The notes under the pieces were generated by a model. That model ran no database searches. It saw only the letters and a list, made by a program, of their open reading frames with translations, and was not told the origin of the DNA. Positions 5,149-5,261 of a stretch of 5,261 bases of DNA are shown here, piece after piece. Source of the stretch: Prevotellaceae bacterium (GTDB lineage: Bacteria; Bacteroidota; Bacteroidia; Bacteroidales; UBA932); assembly GCA_031258915.1 (NCBI GenBank), contig JAIRMD010000024.1, forward strand, positions 1 through 5,261, given 5' to 3'. A program made the translations under genes and the position numbers. Position 1 is the first letter of the stretch; each line of letters begins with the position of its first letter.

Positions 5149-5261
5149 CTATGGCTTCCGCTCCAGCTGAGCAATGCGCTTAAGCAGCTTCTTCACTTCG
5201 GCGCTTTGCTCGGCAATCACGCCTTCTTTTTCGGCAATCACGCTTTCTTTTTCGGCAAGGG
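5149..5261 (-). CDS. C-terminal fragment of an unidentified protein with coiled-coil heptads, possibly Rpn/PD-(D/E)XK nuclease-like
   Basis: On the minus strand the frame reaching the window edge gives 36 residues before a TAG at 5149-5151. The residues begin LAEKESVIAEKEGVIAEQSA and end KRIAQLERKP. Seen: successive seven-residue units AEKESVI, AEKEGVI and AEQSAEV, then a charged, leucine-containing helix, which is a coiled-coil-like tail. From memory, Bacteroidota proteins annotated as Rpn family recombination-promoting nuclease/putative transposase often end in tandem AEK-type heptads of variable number. That resemblance is the only basis for the family, because the nuclease domain lies outside the window. 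Bacterial lpxC/fabZ genes of this phylum are often preceded by lpxD; this tail is not LpxD-like. It is on the same strand as lpxC but separated from it by the palindrome and a dedicated promoter. Confidence 0.6.
   Translation of the reverse strand, partial: LAEKESVIAEKEGVIAEQSAEVKKLLKRIAQLERKP
5215..5256. repeat. Two in-frame 21-bp tandem repeats at the 3' end of the coding fragment
   Basis: Positions 5215-5235 and 5236-5256 are 21-bp copies differing at one base (C versus T at the ninth position), encoding the units AEKEGVI and AEKESVI on the minus strand. The preceding 21 bases (5194-5214) encode a degenerate third unit. The near-identity at DNA level suggests recent duplication, and more copies may continue beyond the window. 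Confidence 0.75.

Overview
The window looks like a chromosomal stretch from a member of the Bacteroidota, most likely a Bacteroidales-type genome with fairly GC-rich coding DNA. Three things point there. The lpxC gene is fused in frame to fabZ and followed by lpxA, an arrangement characteristic of that phylum. Three transcription units start with a match to the Bacteroidota sigma-ABfr promoter (-33 TTTG, about 20 bp, -7 TAnnTTTG). The starts of lpxC, lpxA and the ClC gene lack a Shine-Dalgarno sequence. I cannot name a genus.

Layout, left to right. Positions 1-226 (+) hold the last 74 codons of a gene whose tail resembles LTA-synthase/sulfatase-like (alkaline phosphatase superfamily) proteins. 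Convergent with it, 324-2105 (-) encodes a complete ClC chloride channel/transporter with two C-terminal CBS domains. Next, 2227-2490 (-) encodes an 87-residue HU DNA-binding protein with its own promoter and terminator, preceded by helically phased A-tracts. Then comes the lipid A operon on the minus strand: the bifunctional lpxC/fabZ gene (4959 down to 3568) and, 33 nt later, lpxA (3534 down to 2743), closed by a stem-loop terminator. Upstream of lpxC lie its promoter, a very long near-perfect palindrome (5024-5111), and the 3' end of another minus-strand gene (5149 to the window edge). That gene's product ends in seven-residue coiled-coil-like repeats and may belong to the Rpn/PD-(D/E)XK nuclease-transposase type.

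How the genes work together: LpxA acylates UDP-GlcNAc with a 3-hydroxyacyl chain and LpxC deacetylates the product, the committed step of lipid A synthesis. FabZ dehydrates 3-hydroxyacyl-ACP and so competes with LpxA for the same acyl-ACP pool. The fusion ties the balance between phospholipid and lipid A into one polypeptide. HU and ClC are separate single-gene units.

I see no convincing undescribed multi-gene system. The items most worth a second look are the 88-bp palindrome next to the lpxC promoter and the nuclease-like gene tail, the curved-DNA signature upstream of the HU promoter, and the valine at the internal proton-glutamate position of the ClC protein.
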